Shown here: piece by piece, positions 8,568 to 15,484 of the stretch
Layout of the letters: the number at the start of each line of letters is the position of its first letter
How positions within the stretch are numbered: the stretch's first letter is position 1
Origin: Amycolatopsis circi
GTDB lineage: Bacteria; Actinomycetota; Actinomycetes; Mycobacteriales; Pseudonocardiaceae
Length of the DNA: 55,518 bases
Assembly (NCBI RefSeq): GCF_003385235.1
Contig: NZ_PQIA01000053.1
Span: 1-55,518 of the forward strand
Direction: 5' to 3'
Made by a program: the position numbers and the translations under genes
Notes under the pieces: model-generated
What the model was told of the DNA's origin: nothing
What the model saw: only the letters and a program-made list of their open reading frames with translations
Databases searched by the model: none

Positions 8568-9494
8568 GTGCGCGCCATCCTCGTCGTGAACCCCCAGGCC
8601 ACCTCGACCACCGCGGGTGGCCGGGACGTGCTGGCGCACGCGCTGGCCAGCCAGGTGAAGCTCGACGTCGTCGAAACCGACTATCGCGGGCACGCGCTCG
8701 CGGTGGCCCGTTCGGCGGCTCGCGACGGCTACGACCTGGTGGTGGCGCACGGCGGCGACGGCACGGTCAACGAGGTCGTCAACGGCCTGCTCGCCGATTC
8801 CGCGGGCGCTCCCGGGCGCTCCGGGTCCGTCCCGATGCTCGGCGTCGTGCCGGGCGGCTCGGCCAACGTGTTCGCGCGCGCGGCCGGACTGCCCGCCGAT
8901 CCGGTCGAGGCGACCCACCAGTTGCTCACCGCGCTGGAAACCGAACGGACCCGAAGGATCGGCCTCGGGCTGGCCGACGGGCACTGGTTCACCTTCAACG
9001 CGGGCCTCGGCTGGGACGCCGACGTCGTCGGCCGCGTCGCGAAACGGCGCGGCAAGCAAACCAGCGCGAGCCTCTATCTGCGGGCCGCGGTGCGCTCCTA
9101 CTTCCGGCCTCCGCTCGGGCGGCCGGCGCTGACCGTCCGGATCCCGGGCGAGGAACCCGCCGAGGCGGTGACCGCGTTCGTGTCGAACACCGATCCGTGG
9201 ACTTACCTCGGGGAACGTCCGGTCCATCTCAACTCCGGCTGCTCGTTCGAGACCGGATTGGGCCTGTTCGCGTTGAACGGTCTGCGATTGCCCACCGTGT
9301 TCACGCATGTACGGCAAGCTCTCCTCACGGAGAGCGATCAGCACGGCCGCCGTCTGCTCCGCCGCGACGATGTGCCTCTGATCCGCATCGACGCAGCTGA
9401 ACCGGTCAACTTCCAGGTCGACGGGGACCTCGTCGGGCAACGCACCCGGGTCGAGTTCCAGAGCGTCCCGGATGCACTCACCGTAGTCGGATAG
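8568..9494 (+). CDS. Diacylglycerol/sphingosine kinase-like lipid kinase (Rv3218 family)
   Basis: 308 residues. Begins VRAILVVNPQATSTTAG, the DAGK catalytic-domain opening. The nucleotide-binding motif is VVAHGGDGTVNEVVNGL (GGDGT) and the next conserved loop is VVPGGSANVFARAAGL (GGSAN in place of GGTGN). The C-terminal half has FNAGLGWDADVV and the closing VNFQVDGDLVG of YegS-like kinases. Such enzymes phosphorylate diacylglycerol or related lipids at the membrane. The GTG at 8568 is chosen because the conserved domain starts there. No binding site is visible, and an in-frame ATG at 8517 is an alternative. It precedes whiB1 as in mycobacteria. Confidence 0.85.
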   Translation: MRAILVVNPQATSTTAGGRDVLAHALASQVKLDVVETDYRGHALAVARSAARDGYDLVVAHGGDGTVNEVVNGLLADSAGAPGRSGSVPMLGVVPGGSANVFARAAGLPADPVEATHQLLTALETERTRRIGLGLADGHWFTFNAGLGWDADVVGRVAKRRGKQTSASLYLRAAVRSYFRPPLGRPALTVRIPGEEPAEAVTAFVSNTDPWTYLGERPVHLNSGCSFETGLGLFALNGLRLPTVFTHVRQALLTESDQHGRRLLRRDDVPLIRIDAAEPVNFQVDGDLVGQRTRVEFQSVPDALTVVG

Positions 9495-9679
9495 CCGACC
9501 GACCCCTGATCGCCCGCGGCAAAGTGTGTGCTGCCGCTCGGCGACGCAAACCTTCCGTTCACCGCACCGGCCTTCCGGCGAGCGGACATTTTCAGAACGA
9601 AACCGCAGGTCAGAGGCATAGCTCGGGCGGGTGAGCTGACTCACCGATCTTGTCGAAACCCTTGTCGAACGCGGTGCTT

Positions 9680-9695
9680 CGTGAAAGCATTCACA
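9680..9695 (+). promoter_or_regulatory. CRP-like binding site upstream of whiB1
   Basis: The 16-bp sequence CGTGAAAGCATTCACA matches the CRP/Cmr consensus TGTGA-N6-TCACA at nine of ten fixed positions. It lies about 70 bp before the whiB1 start. In M. tuberculosis, whiB1 is a known target of the cAMP receptor protein, so the position supports conserved cAMP control. Confidence 0.6.
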
Positions 9696-9765
9696 AGCAC
9701 CCAAAAACACGACCGCCACTACTGTGGCGCGGCCCTCCCGCGTCACTGTGAAGGAGCTCACGAAC

Positions 9766-10020
9766 ATGGACTGGCGCCACGACGCGGCCTGCCGAGACGA
9801 GGACCCCGAGCTGTTCTTCCCGGTGGGAACCAGCGGTCCGGCTCTGTTGCAGGTCTCCGAGGCGAAGGCCGTGTGCCACCGCTGCCCCGCGGCTTCCGAC
9901 TGCCTGGCCTGGGCTTTGGCCAGCGGCCAGGACGCCGGCGTCTGGGGCGGAATGAGCGAAGACGAGCGACGCGCGCTCAAGCGCCGCCGTACGCACATCG
10001 GCACGCGTACCACCGCCTGA
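9766..10020 (+). CDS. whiB1: WhiB1 iron-sulfur transcriptional regulator
   Basis: 84 residues, the same length as mycobacterial WhiB1. The four [4Fe-4S] ligands are Cys9, Cys37, Cys40 and Cys46. The GVWGG turn is at residues 58-62, and a basic tail (LKRRRTHIGTR) provides DNA contact. WhiB1 binds the primary sigma factor, and in mycobacteria its cluster reacts with nitric oxide, so it is an essential redox-sensing regulator. The start is fixed by AAGGAG nine bases before the ATG. Its 5' region holds a CRP-like palindrome at 9680. Neighbours (lipid kinase upstream, PdtaS downstream on the other strand) match the mycobacterial order. Confidence 0.95.
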   Translation: MDWRHDAACRDEDPELFFPVGTSGPALLQVSEAKAVCHRCPAASDCLAWALASGQDAGVWGGMSEDERRALKRRRTHIGTRTTA

Positions 10021-10216
10021 GTCTTTCGACTCAGCTGCTGCACCCAGAATCACATCGCACCACCTCGGACCGGACTTTCGCCCGGCGGGCATTCGCGTGC
10101 CCGTGCCGCACATGGCGACATATACCCGGTTCGAGCGTAACAACCGAGGTCGGCCACCCCGCATCCGGGTGCCGCCTCACCCAGGACTATCCACGTCCTC
10201 CCGCGGAACGTTGAAC

Positions 10217-10251
10217 GGGCCGGTACCGCCGAGCTTCACCGGTACCGGCCC
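10217..10251. terminator. Bidirectional terminator between whiB1 and GNAT gene
   Basis: A perfect 12-bp stem (GGGCCGGTACCG at 10217-10228 with 10240-10251) around an 11-nt loop, between two convergent genes. There is no long T run on either side. Just beyond it at 10266-10278 is the 13-bp palindrome GTCCACTGTGGAC, which recurs at 29496-29508. Confidence 0.65.
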
Positions 10252-10281
10252 TTCGACGCGTCTGGGTCCACTGTGGACACT

Positions 10282-11238
10282 TCACGCCTCGAGCGCCCAG
10301 CGCACGTAGCGCATCTTCGGGGCGAACCCGGCGTGCTCGAAAACTCCGGGAGCGCCGGACGGGCTCGCCGCGTCCACGGTCAGGCTGGCTTGGTCGTAGC
10401 CGTTTTCGACCGCGGCCCGCAACGCGCACCCGATCGCCGCGCTGGCGAGCCCGCGGTTCCGGTAAGCGGGAACCGTGCCGATCACCATGAGATGCGCGTC
10501 GCGGATACCGGTCGCTTCGGCGTCGGCGGCCCAGGACAGGGTCAGCACGAGACTCGCCGGAACACCGGTTTCCTTGTCCCGTAGCAGAAAGCTGAGTTCC
10601 GGCCGCAGCGCGTGGCCGGCGAATTTGTTCTGCCACGCGTCCGCGGGCAACGGCGGCGCGTTCCAATGATCCACAAAGGACTCGTTGCGGACGAGCCGGA
10701 ACTCGTCGGCGTTCTCCGCCGACCACCGCTCGACGCGAAACCCGCCGGGCACCGGCGCGACCGCACCGCCCAGCGGATGTTCCATCCGCCGGAAATACCG
10801 GACCGGCGCGAACCCTTGCGAGCGAACGAGTTCCGGCACGCCCTCGATGTGCTCGGCTTTGTGGACGTCCACAAAGAGCCTCAGCTCCGGGTGGTGCGCC
10901 GCGTGCACCGTTCTCGCCGCTTCGATCCCGGCTTTCACGAGCGTGGTGCCGATTCCGCGGCGGCGGTATGCGGGATGGACTCCGCCGTCGAGAAGCACCC
11001 GGTCGACCTCGTCCGCGAACTGCTTGTAGCGGATTTTCATGTAGCCGACCATGCGCTCGCCGTCGAACGCGGCGAGACTCGCGCGTTCGAGATCGGCGTA
11101 CGGATCGATCAGCTCCTGGAGAGTGTCTTCCGCGGTGTAGTACTCGCCGATCCGGTCGACCGCCTCGATGGCGTTGAGCAGATCGGCCGACGACTGGGCG
11201 TCCGCTTTCGTGAGCGGCCGCCACGTGAGGGCAGGCAT
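10282..11238 (-). CDS. Two-domain GNAT acetyltransferase
   Basis: 318 residues with two acetyltransferase halves, the layout seen in mycothiol synthase and its relatives. The N-terminal half has VHPAYRRRGIGTTLVKAG as acetyl-CoA motif A. The C-terminal half has MVIGTVPAYRNRGLASAAIG followed by ASPSGAPGVFEHAGFAP. Both P-loops look intact. The substrate is unknown; it is not mshD on the evidence here, only the same architecture. The ATG at 11238 lacks an obvious Shine-Dalgarno sequence. It lies downstream of pdtaS on the same strand (44-bp gap), so it may be a distal gene of that transcript. Confidence 0.85.
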   Translation of the reverse strand: MPALTWRPLTKADAQSSADLLNAIEAVDRIGEYYTAEDTLQELIDPYADLERASLAAFDGERMVGYMKIRYKQFADEVDRVLLDGGVHPAYRRRGIGTTLVKAGIEAARTVHAAHHPELRLFVDVHKAEHIEGVPELVRSQGFAPVRYFRRMEHPLGGAVAPVPGGFRVERWSAENADEFRLVRNESFVDHWNAPPLPADAWQNKFAGHALRPELSFLLRDKETGVPASLVLTLSWAADAEATGIRDAHLMVIGTVPAYRNRGLASAAIGCALRAAVENGYDQASLTVDAASPSGAPGVFEHAGFAPKMRYVRWALEA

Positions 11239-11282
11239 GCGCCGGACAGTAATCCGGTGCGAACAGGCTGTCGCCAGGTTTT

Positions 11283-12803
11283 CTAGAGCCGCCGCGACAA
11301 CGGAATCCGCAGCGCCGCTTCGGTGCCCGGGACCCGGTTGCCCGCCTCGTCGGTCCGGACCTGGCGCAGCGAAAGCGACCCGCGCAGTTCCGATTCGACC
11401 AGCGTCCGCACGATCTGCAGGCCCAGCCCGTCGCTGCGCTCCAGCGAGAACCCGGACGGCAGGCCGCGGCCGTTGTCGCGGATCAGGATGTCCAGCCAGC
11501 GCGCGGACCGCTCCACGATCAGCTCGACCTTGCCCGGCCGTCCCTGCGGGAACGCGTGCTCGATCGCGTTCTGCACCAGTTCGGCCAGCACCATCACCAG
11601 CGGCGTGGCGATCTCGGCCACGACCACGCCGAACGAGCCCTTGCGCGTCATGCCGACCTGCGATTCCGCGGTGGCGACCTCGCCGACCATCGGGAGCACG
11701 TTGTCGAGCAGCTTGTCCAGGTCCACGCGCTCGTCGACGGAGATCGACAGCGCCTCGTGCACCATCGCGATCGACGACACCCGCCGCACCGATTCGCCCA
11801 GCGCCAGCCGGGCCTCGTCGCTCGTGGTGCGCCGGGACTGCAGCCGCAGCAGCGCGGCAACGGTCTGCAGGTTGTTCTTCACGCGGTGATGGATCTCGCG
11901 GATCGTGGCGTCCTTCGACATCAGCGCGCGGTCGCGGCGCTTGACCTCGGTGACGTCGCGGACCAGCACCAACGCGCCCGCGGGCTGCCCGGCCGGGCGC
12001 AGCGGCAGCGCACGGAACAGCACGACCGCGCCGCGCTTCGAGTCGGCCTCGGTGCGGGTGGAGGGCTTGCCGTCGAGGGCCTCGATGATCCGGTGCGACA
12101 CCTCGGTGGCGTCGAACGGGTCGCGGATCAGCAACCGGGTGAGCGGGGCCAGCCGCTGTCCGACGAGGTCCGATTCGTGGCCCATCCGGTGGTAGGCGGA
12201 CAGGCCGTTCGGGCTGGCGAACACGACGGTGCCGGCCTGGTCGAGCCGGACGAGACCGTCGCCGACGCGCGGGCTGGTGTGCGTGTCGGTCTGGTTGCCG
12301 CCGGCGGGCGGGAAGGTGCCGTCCACGATCATCTGGCACAGGTCGCCCGCGCTGCCGAGGTAGGCGATCTCCAGCGGGCTCGGGACGCGCGGCGCGGCGA
12401 GGTTGGTCTCGCGGCTCAGCACGGCGATCACGTCGCCGCCGAAGCTCACCGGCACCGCCTCGCGGCGCATCGGCAGGTCCCGGTACCAGTGCGGGTCTTC
12501 CTCGCGGCAGATCTTGACCTCGCGCATGGCCTTGGCCAGCTGCGGATGCTCGTCCACGGTGAACCGGGTGCCGACGACGTCCTCGGGATGCGCGGTGGGC
12601 GCGGTCGTCGGCCGGGCGTGCGCGACACACACGAAATCGCCGCCGTCGGGCTGGTGTTCCACGGAAACCGGAACCCAGAGCAGGAAGTCGGCGAACGACA
12701 GGTCGGCCAGCAGCTGCCACTCCGCGACGACGGTCTGCAGGTGGTCGGCCGCTTCGCCGGGGAGGCCGGTGTTCTCGGCGAGCAGGTCGGCAAGGGTCGA
12801 CAC
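11283..12803 (-). CDS. pdtaS: Sensor histidine kinase PdtaS
   Basis: 506 residues; starts VSTLADLLAENTGLPG like mycobacterial Rv3220c. Cytosolic: an N-terminal GAF-like sensor (about 1-140, with VEHQPDGGDFVCVAHARP), a PAS domain (about 175-290), then an HWE/HisKA_2 kinase with the phosphoacceptor in EIHHRVKNNLQTVAALLRLQ and ATPase motifs ELVQNAIEHAFP, DNGRGLPSGF and GLGLQIVRTLV. It phosphorylates PdtaR, an ANTAR regulator that binds RNA to control antitermination; PdtaR is not in this window. The GTG start follows by two bases the stop of an 11-codon leader ORF that has a much better ribosome binding site, so translation is probably coupled. Confidence 0.93.
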   Translation of the reverse strand: MSTLADLLAENTGLPGEAADHLQTVVAEWQLLADLSFADFLLWVPVSVEHQPDGGDFVCVAHARPTTAPTAHPEDVVGTRFTVDEHPQLAKAMREVKICREEDPHWYRDLPMRREAVPVSFGGDVIAVLSRETNLAAPRVPSPLEIAYLGSAGDLCQMIVDGTFPPAGGNQTDTHTSPRVGDGLVRLDQAGTVVFASPNGLSAYHRMGHESDLVGQRLAPLTRLLIRDPFDATEVSHRIIEALDGKPSTRTEADSKRGAVVLFRALPLRPAGQPAGALVLVRDVTEVKRRDRALMSKDATIREIHHRVKNNLQTVAALLRLQSRRTTSDEARLALGESVRRVSSIAMVHEALSISVDERVDLDKLLDNVLPMVGEVATAESQVGMTRKGSFGVVVAEIATPLVMVLAELVQNAIEHAFPQGRPGKVELIVERSARWLDILIRDNGRGLPSGFSLERSDGLGLQIVRTLVESELRGSLSLRQVRTDEAGNRVPGTEAALRIPLSRRL

Positions 12804-12805
12804 GG

Positions 12806-12841
12806 CTACCGGCCGCCCTCGAATGCGGTGTGTTCGTTCAT
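12806..12841 (-). CDS. 11-residue leader ORF coupled to pdtaS
   Basis: ATG at 12841 preceded by AGGAGGTGCGCAGGC, among the strongest Shine-Dalgarno sequences in the window. It encodes MNEHTAFEGGR and stops with TAG. The pdtaS GTG starts two bases later. pdtaS itself has only a weak binding site (GAGGGCGG) inside this ORF. This is the arrangement of a translational-coupling minicistron. The peptide resembles nothing I recognise. Confidence 0.5.
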   Translation of the reverse strand: MNEHTAFEGGR

Positions 12842-12993
12842 GCCTGCGCACCTCCTGAGTCCATCCAACCAGAGCGCAGAAGCGGGTGCCGCCGAGGAGT
12901 CGCCGGGCCGCATGACACACTTGACCAGTTGACCCGTGCCCGGCCGGTGTGTCGCACCCCGCCCCGGGACACTCAGCACACCGAGGAGAGAAC

Positions 12994-13068
12994 ATGTCGA
13001 AGCGCGCCCGCAAGCGTCGCGACCGCAAGAAGAACGGCGCCAACCACGGCAAGAAGCCCAACGCCTGA
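12994..13068 (+). CDS. 50S ribosomal protein bL37
   Basis: A 24-codon gene, MSKRARKRRDRK then KNGANHGKKPNA, half of it Arg/Lys. Length and pattern (KR..KRDRK..ANHGK.PNA) match bL37, the small basic protein first seen in mycobacterial 50S structures near the peptidyl-transferase region. The start has GAGGAGAG directly upstream, and a strong terminator follows 21 bp after the stop, so it is a complete monocistronic unit. It lies divergent to the pdtaS leader and convergent with rsrA. Genes this short are often missed by gene callers. Confidence 0.9.
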   Translation: MSKRARKRRDRKKNGANHGKKPNA

Positions 13069-13089
13069 GTCCGCGCCAGGACCTGACGC

Positions 13090-13118
13090 GGCCCCCGCAC
13101 CGGATCGGTGCGGGGGCC
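13090..13118 (+). terminator. Terminator after bL37 / rsrA
   Basis: Perfect 13-bp GC-rich stem (13090-13102 with 13106-13118) and a 3-nt loop, followed by GTTGTCGT. It lies between the convergent bL37 and rsrA genes and could serve both. Confidence 0.75.
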
Positions 13119-13134
13119 GTTGTCGTGAAAGCGG

Positions 13135-13458
13135 TCAGTCGCGGCTGGTGCGCTGTTCCACGGTGATCTCGGTGCGCTCCACGGTGACGCCGCCCTGCGT
13201 GGCGACGGTCTGCCGGATCGACGCGCGCAGCCTGCTCTTCAGCTCCGCCGGGGCGAGGTCGCCGCCGCATTTGCGGGCGAGCAGGTGCTTGAGCTGCTCG
13301 TCGATGCCGTACTCCTCGAGGCACGGCGGGCAGTCCTCGATGTGCCTGCGCAGTTCCGCGTCCCGCTCCGGACTGCATTCGCGGTCGAGCAGCAGGTAGA
13401 TCTCCGCGAGCGCGTCCTCGCAGGGCATCTTCTCCGCGGGCACGTCTTCCGAGCTCAT
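13135..13458 (-). CDS. rsrA: Zinc anti-sigma factor RsrA (mycothiol-system)
   Basis: 107 residues with the ZAS motif HIEDCPPC (H-x3-C-x2-C) preceded by the N-terminal Cys region MPCEDALAEIYLLLDREC. RsrA holds SigR inactive when reduced; disulfide formation with loss of zinc releases it. Family length is about 100-110 residues. The ATG overlaps the sigR stop (ATGA), giving coupled synthesis of sigma and anti-sigma. The tail after about residue 80 is less conserved and continues to TVERTEITVEQRTSRD. M. tuberculosis has the same pair as sigH-rshA next to pdtaS. Confidence 0.92.
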   Translation of the reverse strand: MSSEDVPAEKMPCEDALAEIYLLLDRECSPERDAELRRHIEDCPPCLEEYGIDEQLKHLLARKCGGDLAPAELKSRLRASIRQTVATQGGVTVERTEITVEQRTSRD

Positions 13459-14210
13459 CGTTTCGCCACCTCCTCGCGGTTCCCCCGGATGAAGCCGCGC
13501 TCGCGCGCGACGTCGGCCAGCAGGTCGCGCAGCTGCGCGCGGCCGCGGTGCAGCCTGGACATCACGGTGCCGATCGGAGTGTCCATGATCTCGGCGATCT
13601 CCTTGTACGCGAAACCCTCGACGTCGGCGAGGTAGACCGCGAGCCGGAACTCCTCGGGGAGCTTCTGCAGCGCCGCCTTGACGTCGGTGTCGGGGAGATT
13701 GTCCATCGCCTCGACCTCGGCCGAGCGAAGGCCGACCGACGTGTGGCTCTCGGCGCGGGCGATCTGCCAGTCGCTGATCTCGTCCGTGGGCTGCTGCACC
13801 GGCTGCCGCTGACGTTTGCGGTAGCCGTTGATGTAGGTGTTGGTGAGGATGCGGTACATCCACGCCTTGAGGTTCGTGCCTGCCTTGAAGGACGCGAACG
13901 CCGCGTACGCCTTCAGGTAGGTCTCCTGGACCAGGTCCTCGGCGTCGGACGGGTTGCGGGTCATCCGCATAGCGGCCGCGTACAGCTGGTCGAGCAGGGG
14001 CATCGCGTCGCGCTCGAAGCGCTCCGCTAGCTCCAGCTCGTCGGCCGCCGTCTCCGGCGCGGAGTTGGGGGTGCTCGGCAAACCGTTCCCTTCCCGTTCG
14101 GCGTCGATGCGCTTCTGCGCATACGGCAGCACCGAGTTTACGCGGGGGTTCGGGAAGCCGGTCCCGGGACGGCTCCTGCCGGGGCGGGGAGTGGCGAGCG
14201 TGGTGGTCAC
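13455..14210 (-). CDS. sigR: ECF sigma factor SigR/SigH (thiol-oxidative stress)
   Basis: Region 2 includes FERDAMPLLDQLYAAAMRMTRNPSDAEDLVQETYLKAY (read in pieces), with NLKAWMYRILTNTYINGYRKRQRQP; region 4 is LPEEFRLAVYLADVEGFAYKEIAEIMDTPIGTVMSRLHRGR. It directs thioredoxin, mycothiol and protease genes under disulfide stress. Annotated from a GTG at 14210, giving 251 residues. An internal TTG at 14081 with GGGAAGGG upstream gives a 208-residue form matching the normal SigH length. The 43-residue extension has no counterpart in M. tuberculosis SigH but recalls the unstable long isoform described for Streptomyces SigR. The GTG falls at the predicted start of the SigR promoter transcript. Confidence 0.9.
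   Translation of the reverse strand: MTTTLATPRPGRSRPGTGFPNPRVNSVLPYAQKRIDAEREGNGLPSTPNSAPETAADELELAERFERDAMPLLDQLYAAAMRMTRNPSDAEDLVQETYLKAYAAFASFKAGTNLKAWMYRILTNTYINGYRKRQRQPVQQPTDEISDWQIARAESHTSVGLRSAEVEAMDNLPDTDVKAALQKLPEEFRLAVYLADVEGFAYKEIAEIMDTPIGTVMSRLHRGRAQLRDLLADVARERGFIRGNREEVAKR
14079..14081 (-). promoter_or_regulatory. Internal TTG start of short SigR isoform
   Basis: TTG codon in the sigR frame with GGGAAGGG about six bases upstream. Translation from here starts LPSTPNSAPE and enters region 2 at the usual distance. It would yield the conserved-length sigma factor from a transcript starting upstream. Confidence 0.5.
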
Positions 14211-14216
14211 GATGTC

Positions 14217-14246
14217 TGTAACAGAACGTCCCGACCGGGCATTCCC
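14217..14246 (-). promoter_or_regulatory. SigR-dependent promoter of sigR (autoregulation)
   Basis: On the minus strand, GGGAAT (14246-14241), exactly 18 bases, then GTTACA (14222-14217). This fits the published SigR/SigH consensus GGGAAT-N18-GTT. The transcript would start near 14210, at the upstream GTG of sigR. Confidence 0.8.
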
Positions 14247-14270
14247 GGCTTGTTTCGTAGACTCGCCCGC

Positions 14271-14750
14271 ATGGCGGGCAAGGGCACTCCGGCGACGGCG
14301 CTGCTGCAGAAGCAGAAGGTGACGCACACCGTGCACACCTACGACCACGATCCCCGGGCGGAGTCGTTCGGCCTGGAGGCGGTGGAAGCGCTGGGCCTGG
14401 AGCCCGGGCGGGTGTTCAAAACGCTGGTCGCGGACGTGGACGGGAAACTCGTCGTCGGTGTGGTGCCGGTCACCGGCCAGCTGGATCTGAAGGCGCTGGC
14501 CGCGGCGGCCGGGGGCAAAAAGGCGAAAATGGCCGACCCGGCCGCTGCCCAGCGGGCCACCGGTTATGTGCTCGGCGGGATCTCGCCGCTCGGCCACCGG
14601 AGCCGCCTGCCCGTAGTCCTGGACGGTTCGGCGCTGGGCTATCCGACGATGTTCTGCTCCGGCGGCCGACGCGGGCTTGAGGTGGAGCTGGACCCGGCCG
14701 AACTGGTGCGGCTGACTGGTGCGGTGGTGGCCGGGATCGCGGCTGGTTAA
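14271..14750 (+). CDS. ybaK: YbaK/EbsC-type aminoacyl-tRNA deacylase (Cys-tRNA(Pro))
   Basis: 159 residues, typical YbaK length. Motifs are MAGKGTPATALLQKQKVTHTVHTYDHDP at the N terminus (in two parts), GRVFKTLVADVDGKLVVGVVPV with the catalytic-site Lys, and GYVLGGISPLGHRSRLPVVLD, the conserved GGxSPxG loop. It hydrolyses mischarged tRNA, usually Cys-tRNA(Pro). The ATG is 60 bp from the divergent sigR start. A TAGACT hexamer at 14258-14263 is so close that a leaderless transcript is likely. The TAA stop overlaps the stop of the convergent methyltransferase gene (TTAA). Confidence 0.92.
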   Translation: MAGKGTPATALLQKQKVTHTVHTYDHDPRAESFGLEAVEALGLEPGRVFKTLVADVDGKLVVGVVPVTGQLDLKALAAAAGGKKAKMADPAAAQRATGYVLGGISPLGHRSRLPVVLDGSALGYPTMFCSGGRRGLEVELDPAELVRLTGAVVAGIAAG

Positions 14751-15484
14751 GCGGCTTCGGGCGCTTCTGGTACTTCGAGGACGAAGAACAGGAAGCAGAG
14801 AAAAGCTTCCTTGCCCTGCATTTCCTCGGGGAACTTCTCGCGCGCGCCCTCTGCCGGATACGGCTCGCTGAGCACCGAGGTGCGGAATCCGGCCTTGGTG
14901 AAGGCTTCGGTCATCGCGTGCAGCGGGCGGTGCCAGTACGAGAGCACGCCCTTTTGGCCGTTGAAAGTGTATTCCTCGGACCATTGTTCGGTGGCGAAGT
15001 AGTTGCCCTCGGGGTGGACGATTTTGTAGATGATCGGATGGTTGACGGCCAGGATCAGCCGTCCGCCGGGCCGGATGATCCGCCGCAGCTCGGCCAGCGG
15101 AGCGGTCCAGTCCTCGAGGTAGTGCAGGACCAAGGCCGCGATGACGTCGTCGAACGCCTGGTCGGCGTAGGGAAGCGGCTGGCTGATGTCGGCGACCCGG
15201 AGATCCGCGTCGTCGCCGAGTCTCTGCCGCGCGAGGCGGACCATGGTGGCACTGAAATCGAAGCCGCTCACGTGCGCGCCGCGGTCCCTCAGCGAGGCGA
15301 ACAACGGTCCGGCACCGCAGCCCGCGTCGAGGATCCTGCGGCCGGTCACGTCGCCAGCGAGATCGAGAATCGCGGGGCGGGTGTAGTAGGCGTTGATGAG
15401 ACTGTGCTCGGTTTCGATCGCGTAGGCCTCGCCGAAGGTGTCGTAGTCATTGGCGAGGGTTTCGTCGGAAGCGTTGGCAGTCAT
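14747..15484 (-). CDS. Class I SAM-dependent methyltransferase
   Basis: 245 residues. Motif I is RRILDAGCGAGPLFASL, motif II FDDVIAALVLHYLEDW, motif III IRPGGRLILAVNHP. The C-terminal region has a long segment ending FLCFLFFVLEVPEAP. Belongs to the Methyltransf_11/25 type acting on small molecules; substrate unknown. The ATG at 15484 overlaps the stop of the upstream histidine kinase (ATGA) and has AGGGTGG upstream, so the two are coupled; a GTG three codons earlier is less likely. The link with a sensor kinase does not by itself reveal the substrate. Confidence 0.88.
   Translation of the reverse strand: MTANASDETLANDYDTFGEAYAIETEHSLINAYYTRPAILDLAGDVTGRRILDAGCGAGPLFASLRDRGAHVSGFDFSATMVRLARQRLGDDADLRVADISQPLPYADQAFDDVIAALVLHYLEDWTAPLAELRRIIRPGGRLILAVNHPIIYKIVHPEGNYFATEQWSEEYTFNGQKGVLSYWHRPLHAMTEAFTKAGFRTSVLSEPYPAEGAREKFPEEMQGKEAFLCFLFFVLEVPEAPEAA

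Noticed and set aside
10266..10278. GTCCACTGTGGAC palindrome, repeated at 29496-29508
   Set aside because: Thirteen bases twice in 55 kb at gene ends is suggestive but too short for an independent claim; mentioned only under the neighbouring terminators.
10282..12720. 812-codon frame fusing the GNAT protein to an N-terminal extension over pdtaS
   Set aside because: The extension is an out-of-frame reading of pdtaS; the GNAT protein starts at 11238.
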